Positions 53,053 through 56,588 of a DNA stretch of 56,588 bases are shown in pieces (position 1 is the stretch's first letter; each line of letters begins with the position of its first letter). The translations under genes were made by a program, and so were the position numbers. The notes beneath the pieces are model-generated. The model saw nothing but the letters and a program-made list of their open reading frames with translations. It had not been told where the DNA came from and ran no database searches. The DNA comes from Streptomyces hoynatensis (GTDB lineage: Bacteria > Actinomycetota > Actinomycetes > Streptomycetales > Streptomycetaceae): assembly GCF_003626535.1 (NCBI RefSeq), contig NZ_RBAL01000030.1, forward strand, positions 1-56,588, given 5' to 3'.

Positions 53053-53589
53053 ATGAGCGCGCGTGACGAGCTGCTGCGGCAGATCAAGGACAAGGCCGTC
53101 GTCCACGGCCGGGTGACCCTCTCCTCGGGCCTGGAGGCCGACCGCTACGTCGACCTGCGCCGGATCACCCTGGACGGTCAGGCCGCCCCGCTGGTCGGCG
53201 AGGTCCTCCTCGACCTGACGGCCGGCCTGGACTACGAGGCCGTCGGCGGGCTCACCCTGGGCGCCGACCCGGTGGCCACCGCGATGCTGCACGCCGCCGC
53301 CGCCCGCGGCCGCCGGCTGGACGCCTTCGTCGTGCGCAAGGCGGGCAAGGCGCACGGCCTCCAGCGGCGGATCGAGGGCCCCGACGTGGCCGGGCGCCGC
53401 GTCCTGGCCCTGGAGGACACCTCCACCACCGGCGGCTCGGTGCTCACCGCCGTCGAGGCGCTGCGCGAGGCGGGCGCCGAGGTGGTGGCCGTGGCGGTGA
53501 TCGTGGAACGCGGCGCGGCCCCGGCGATCGAGCGGGCCGGGCTGCCGTACCACGCCGTTTTCACGATGGCCGATCTCGGCCTGGACTGA
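53053..53589 (+). CDS. pyrE: Orotate phosphoribosyltransferase
   Basis: A 178-residue pyrimidine biosynthesis enzyme that joins orotate to PRPP to give OMP. The PRPP loop is LALEDTSTTGGSVLTAVEAL (about 118-137). VHGRVTLSSGLEADRYVDLR supplies the N-terminal substrate site, and VRKAGKAHGLQRRIEG the flexible catalytic loop. The length is typical of short actinobacterial PyrE. The ATG start is supported by its position directly before the conserved N-terminus. It is followed by a hairpin and then a parS site. Confidence 0.96.
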   Translation: MSARDELLRQIKDKAVVHGRVTLSSGLEADRYVDLRRITLDGQAAPLVGEVLLDLTAGLDYEAVGGLTLGADPVATAMLHAAAARGRRLDAFVVRKAGKAHGLQRRIEGPDVAGRRVLALEDTSTTGGSVLTAVEALREAGAEVVAVAVIVERGAAPAIERAGLPYHAVFTMADLGLD

Positions 53590-53603
53590 CCGCTGAACAG
53601 CGG
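53590..53603 (+). terminator. Short hairpin at the pyrE stop
   Basis: CCGCTG-AA-CAGCGG starts directly after the pyrE stop codon. It is a small, tight stem that may end the pyrE transcript ahead of the parS site. Confidence 0.45.
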
Positions 53604-53620
53604 CTATCACGTTCCGTAGT

Positions 53621-53636
53621 GGTTTCACGTGAAACC
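53621..53636. other. parS centromere-like site (ParB binding)
   Basis: GGTTTCACGTGAAACC is a 16-bp perfect palindrome containing the 14-mer GTTTCACGTGAAAC, which is the Streptomyces parS consensus. Such sites are loaded by ParB near the origin to organise and segregate chromosomes. It lies in the 244-base gap between pyrE and fba. Confidence 0.93.
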
Positions 53637-53833
53637 GTTCACGGGTCCGTACGGTGGGTGCCCGGGTCTGGGAAGATAAGCGGGACGACGACGTCAGCAC
53701 CCGGAGTTCCGCGGGTACTCCCCGGTTATCCGTTCACCGCGATCTCACCCGTGGCCGCCACTTTGGCTGCCCACCGCGCCGAGCCCGCGAGTGACTCTTC
53801 GAGCAGCCGCAACACACGTCAAGGAGCGGACAG

Positions 53834-54856
53834 ATGCCCATCGCGACCCCCGAGGTCTACAACGAGATGCTGGACCGGGCGAAGGCCGGCAAGTTCGCCT
53901 ACCCGGCCATCAACGTCACCTCGACGCAGACCCTGCACGCCGCCCTGCGCGGCTTCGCCGAGGCGGAGAGCGACGGCATCGTCCAGATCTCCACCGGCGG
54001 CGCCGAGTTCCTCGGCGGCCAGTACCGGAAGGACATGGTCTCCGGTGCCAGGGCGCTGGCGGAGTTCGCGCACATCGTCGCCGAGAAGTACCCGGTGAAC
54101 ATCGCCCTGCACACGGACCACTGTCCCAAGGACAAGCTGGACGGCTACGTCCGCCCGCTGCTCGCGCTGTCCAAGGAGCGGGTGGACCGCGGGGAGAACC
54201 CGCTGTTCCAGTCCCACATGTGGGACGGCTCCGCGGAGACGCTGAAGGACAACCTGGAGATCGCCGGGGAACTGCTCGCCCAGGCCGCCGCCGCCAAGAT
54301 CGTGCTGGAGGTGGAGATCACCCCGACCGGCGGCGAGGAGGACGGCGTCAGCCACGAGATCAACGACAAGCTGTACACCACGGTCGAGGACGCGCTGCGC
54401 ACCGCGGAGGCGCTCGGCCTCGGCGAGAAGGGCCGCTACCTGCTGGCCGCCTCCTTCGGCAACGTGCACGGGGTCTACAAGCCGGGCAACGTCGTGCTGC
54501 GCCCCGAGCTGCTGAAGGACCTCCAGGAGGGCGTGGCCGCGAAGTTCGGCAAGCCGGCCCCGTTCGACTTCGTCTTCCACGGCGGATCCGGCTCCACCGA
54601 GGAGGAGATCACCACGGCCCTGTCCAACGGCGTGGTGAAGATGAACCTCGACACCGACACCCAGTACGCCTTCACCCGGGCCATCGCGGACCACGTGCTG
54701 CGCAACTACGACGGCGTGCTGAAGGTCGACGGCGAGGTCGGCAACAAGAAGACCTACGACCCGCGCAGCTGGGGCAAGCTGGCCGAGGCGAGCATGGCCG
54801 CCCGCGTCACCACCGCCTGCGCCCACCTGCGCTCCACCGGCACGCGGCTGAAGTAG
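53834..54856 (+). CDS. fba: Class II fructose-bisphosphate aldolase
   Basis: A 340-residue zinc-dependent glycolytic/gluconeogenic enzyme splitting fructose 1,6-bisphosphate. Catalytic Asp and zinc His lie in LHTDHCPKD (about 97-105), with later ligands in the EVEITPTGGEEDG, GNVHGVYKPG and FVFHGGSGS blocks. The N-terminus MPIATPEVYNEML and length are typical of actinobacterial class II aldolase. AAGGAGCGG precedes the ATG. The upstream gap carries a parS site. The DUF3151 gene follows after 44 bases, as usual at this locus. Confidence 0.98.
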   Translation: MPIATPEVYNEMLDRAKAGKFAYPAINVTSTQTLHAALRGFAEAESDGIVQISTGGAEFLGGQYRKDMVSGARALAEFAHIVAEKYPVNIALHTDHCPKDKLDGYVRPLLALSKERVDRGENPLFQSHMWDGSAETLKDNLEIAGELLAQAAAAKIVLEVEITPTGGEEDGVSHEINDKLYTTVEDALRTAEALGLGEKGRYLLAASFGNVHGVYKPGNVVLRPELLKDLQEGVAAKFGKPAPFDFVFHGGSGSTEEEITTALSNGVVKMNLDTDTQYAFTRAIADHVLRNYDGVLKVDGEVGNKKTYDPRSWGKLAEASMAARVTTACAHLRSTGTRLK

Positions 54857-54900
54857 GCCGCGGGCGCCGGAGCGCCGCGCGGGAAGGCAGACTGGACGGC

Positions 54901-55314
54901 ATGGCCATTCACGAGAACCTGCTCGGGGGCGTGCCCCCGACCCACCTGCCCGACGACCCGGAGCCGCGCGACCTCCTCGCCGCGGGCACGGCCCCGGCCG
55001 AGGTGGCGGCGAAGTACCCGGCCTCCTCGCTGGCCTGGGCACAGCTCGCGGACGACGCGTTCGCCGAGGGCCGCACGATCGAGTCGTACGCCTTCGCCCG
55101 CACCGGCTACCACCGTGGCCTCGACGCGCTGCGGCGCAACGGCTGGCGCGGGCAGGGCCCGATCCCCTTCGAGCACGAGCCGAACCGCGGGTTCCTGCGG
55201 GCCCTGCACGCCCTGGCCAGGGCCGCCCAGGCGATCGGCGAGCAGGAGGAGTACGAGCGCTGCACGCAGTTCCTGCGCGACAGCTCGCCGACGGCGGCCG
55301 AGACCCTCTCCTGA
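54901..55314 (+). CDS. DUF3151 protein
   Basis: A 137-residue cytoplasmic protein of the actinobacterial DUF3151 family: MAIHENLLGGVPPTHLPDDP at the start, then the helical SSLAWAQLADDAFAEGRTIE and SYAFARTGYHRGLDALRRNGW, and FEHEPNRGFLRALHALARAA. The helical pairs resemble a tetratricopeptide-like unit, but the function is unknown. It is conserved next to fba in streptomycetes and probably co-transcribed with it. A strong intrinsic terminator follows. Confidence 0.92.
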   Translation: MAIHENLLGGVPPTHLPDDPEPRDLLAAGTAPAEVAAKYPASSLAWAQLADDAFAEGRTIESYAFARTGYHRGLDALRRNGWRGQGPIPFEHEPNRGFLRALHALARAAQAIGEQEEYERCTQFLRDSSPTAAETLS

Positions 55315-55348
55315 GGGCCGCCGCCCGCTCGGCCAGGAGCCACGAAGG

Positions 55349-55376
55349 AAAGGCGCCCCGCACGCGGGGCGCCTTT
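55349..55376 (+). terminator. Intrinsic terminator of the fba-DUF3151 unit
   Basis: AAAGGCGCCCCGC (55349-55361) and GCGGGGCGCCTTT (55364-55376) are exact reverse complements with a minimal loop, ending in a T run. It lies 34 bases after the DUF3151 stop. The A-rich left arm makes it potentially bidirectional, also serving the opposing sortase gene. Confidence 0.9.
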
Positions 55377-55465
55377 CGCCTTGTCCCCGGCCGCCGCGCG
55401 CCGAGGGCACGGGACGGTCGCCGGGCCGGCGGAGCAGCCCGGCGGAGCTTGCGCAGAGCGGGCCG

Positions 55466-56588
55466 TCAGAGCATTTTCGTGGGCATGCTGGCGGTGAGCC
55501 GGGCGTAGGCGACGATGTTGGAGTCGTAGCCGCCGTTGGCGGTCCAGGCGCCGCCGCAGGTGATCAGCCGCAGCTGGGGGGACTCCACCGAGCCGTAGAC
55601 CCGTTCGTCGGGGAAGGCGGTCTTCGGGTACTGCTCCACGGAGTCGACGGTGAAGATGGCGGTCTGCCCGTCCTCGCGGTCGATCTCGATCGTCTCGCCG
55701 GGCCGCAGCTGGCCGAGCCCGGCGAACGCGGCGGGGCCGGTGTACGTGTCGAGGTGGCCGACCATGATCGCCGGGCCGCGTTCCCCCGGGGAGACCCCGC
55801 CCGAGTACCAGGCGGCCCGCATGGCGTCCTCCTCGGCCGGGGCGGGAGGCCCGCCGTCGGTGCCGAGCTCGGCGCCGAAGACCTCGACGTCGGTGCCGAG
55901 TTGCGGGATGCGCAGCCGGGTGGGCACCGACCTGTTCAGCGGCGGGGCCACCACCGCCGAGGGTTCGCCCGTCCACGGGTCGAGGCCCGCGGTCGAGCCG
56001 GCGTCGGGTGGGTCGGCCGGCGCGTCGACCGCCCCGGGACGCGAGACGCCCTCCGCGATGCTGCTGGACGCCTGGGCGGCGCGGACGGCGTCCCCGGGGC
56101 CGGGCGCGAGCAGCCCGGCCCCGACGCCGGCGGCGACGGCCGCGACCGCGGCCGCCACCTCAAGGCGGCGGCTGCGGAAGGCGAGGCGCTGGTGGCGGGT
56201 GGTGCGCGGCGTGGCCAGGCCGCGGCCCAGGGCCCAGTCGAGGCGGCCCCGGGCCGCGGCCACCAGGGGCGGGATGCGGCGCGCGCAACGGCCGGCGGCC
56301 CGGCCCGCCGCGCGCACGGGCAGCGTGCCCAGGCGCCAGGCCACCCGCAGCGGCAGCGGGACGCGCACCACCGCCCGCAGCAGCCTGCCCCCTCCTGCCG
56401 GTCCTCCCGGCTTTCCCGCCCCACCCGGCTTGCCCGGCCGGCGCGGGCCCGGGCGGCCGGGGGCCGGTCCCGGCCCGCCGGCCCTCGCGCGCGGGCCCTC
56501 GGCCGGCGCCGGGGAGGGGCCGCGGGGCGTGCGGCCGGCCCGCGGCTCCCGCGGCGCGCCGCCCAGGTCGGGAGAGCGGCGGGGAGGG
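55466..56588 (-). CDS. Class F sortase (5' end outside window)
   Basis: The frame is open to the right edge. A Pro/Gly/Arg/Lys-rich N-terminal region (including RPGKPGGAGKPGGPAGGGR) leads into a cytoplasmic basic segment and one membrane helix (VAAAVAAVAAGVGAGLLAPG). The sortase domain follows, with catalytic His in VGHLDT, Cys in LITCGGAW and Arg in YARLTA. A GTG at 56371 would give a 301-residue form, but no stop separates it from the upstream frame, so the start may lie further right. Class F sortases of actinobacteria probably anchor or cleave surface proteins; the target is unknown. Confidence 0.85.
   Translation of the reverse strand, partial: PPRRSPDLGGAPREPRAGRTPRGPSPAPAEGPRARAGGPGPAPGRPGPRRPGKPGGAGKPGGPAGGGRLLRAVVRVPLPLRVAWRLGTLPVRAAGRAAGRCARRIPPLVAAARGRLDWALGRGLATPRTTRHQRLAFRSRRLEVAAAVAAVAAGVGAGLLAPGPGDAVRAAQASSSIAEGVSRPGAVDAPADPPDAGSTAGLDPWTGEPSAVVAPPLNRSVPTRLRIPQLGTDVEVFGAELGTDGGPPAPAEEDAMRAAWYSGGVSPGERGPAIMVGHLDTYTGPAAFAGLGQLRPGETIEIDREDGQTAIFTVDSVEQYPKTAFPDERVYGSVESPQLRLITCGGAWTANGGYDSNIVAYARLTASMPTKML

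Overview
The window is high-G+C actinobacterial DNA, almost certainly from Streptomyces or a close relative. The evidence is strong third-position G/C bias, a dnaK-grpE-dnaJ-hspR operon and clpB under HspR (HAIR) operators, a Streptomyces-type parS site, and the backbone order tRNA-Gly / dcd / dnaK operon / clpB / DUF2617 / pyrE / fba, which matches the order I recall around the S. coelicolor dcd-dnaK-clpB-fba region near oriC.

Region 1, about 1-12507, is an integrated actinomycete integrative and conjugative element (AICE) of the pSAM2/SLP1 type. Its right end abuts the 3' end of tRNA-Gly(CCC). From right to left it carries a tyrosine integrase, an excisionase, a rolling-circle RepSA-like initiator, a DUF2637/SpdB-like membrane protein, an FtsK/SpoIIIE-type TraSA translocase, two small conserved proteins, and a divergent GntR (KorSA-like) repressor with a palindrome-rich promoter. 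Further left is a control region with three tightly overlapping small genes, divergent from an XRE regulator and a Nudix gene that resembles the pSAM2 immunity factor Pif. The far left holds a markedly lower-G+C two-gene cargo module: an ORC/Cdc6-like P-loop ATPase and a DUF4238 protein of unknown function. This is the best candidate for an undescribed system here. The left attachment site is not in the window.

Region 2, 12508-21858, is chromosomal backbone: tRNA-Gly, a tiny zinc-ribbon protein, dcd, a DUF3574 secreted protein, a Yip1-family membrane protein coupled to an EtfD-like iron-sulfur membrane oxidoreductase, an LCP-family cell-wall transferase, an NAD(P)-binding reductase, a PGRP-type amidase and a SpoIIE-type phosphatase.

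Region 3, 21977-38260 and on through clpB, is the heat-shock section. Tandem HAIR operators precede dnaK-grpE-dnaJ-hspR, and one HAIR operator precedes clpB. Between them lie a probably leaderless, MerR-type autoregulator, an SDR enzyme, a membrane-tethered PstS-like protein, a divergent EamA exporter/MarR pair, a PAP2 phosphatase, a secreted multidomain amidase, a secreted trypsin-like protease and a tandem triplication of Uma2-family genes.

Region 4, 40918-56588, holds a YbjN protein, an MTH1187-type thiamine-binding protein, a complete oligopeptide ABC transporter (five genes, including a permease with a large internal insertion), DUF2617, a spermidine-synthase-like membrane protein that has lost its catalytic domain, an SRPBCC protein with a long acidic tail, aldose 1-epimerase, pyrE, a parS site, fba, DUF3151, and a class F sortase that runs off the right edge.

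A recurrent oddity is low-complexity Gly/Ala/Glu/Pro/Ser insertions or tails in otherwise conserved proteins, probably from expansion of short GC-rich repeats.
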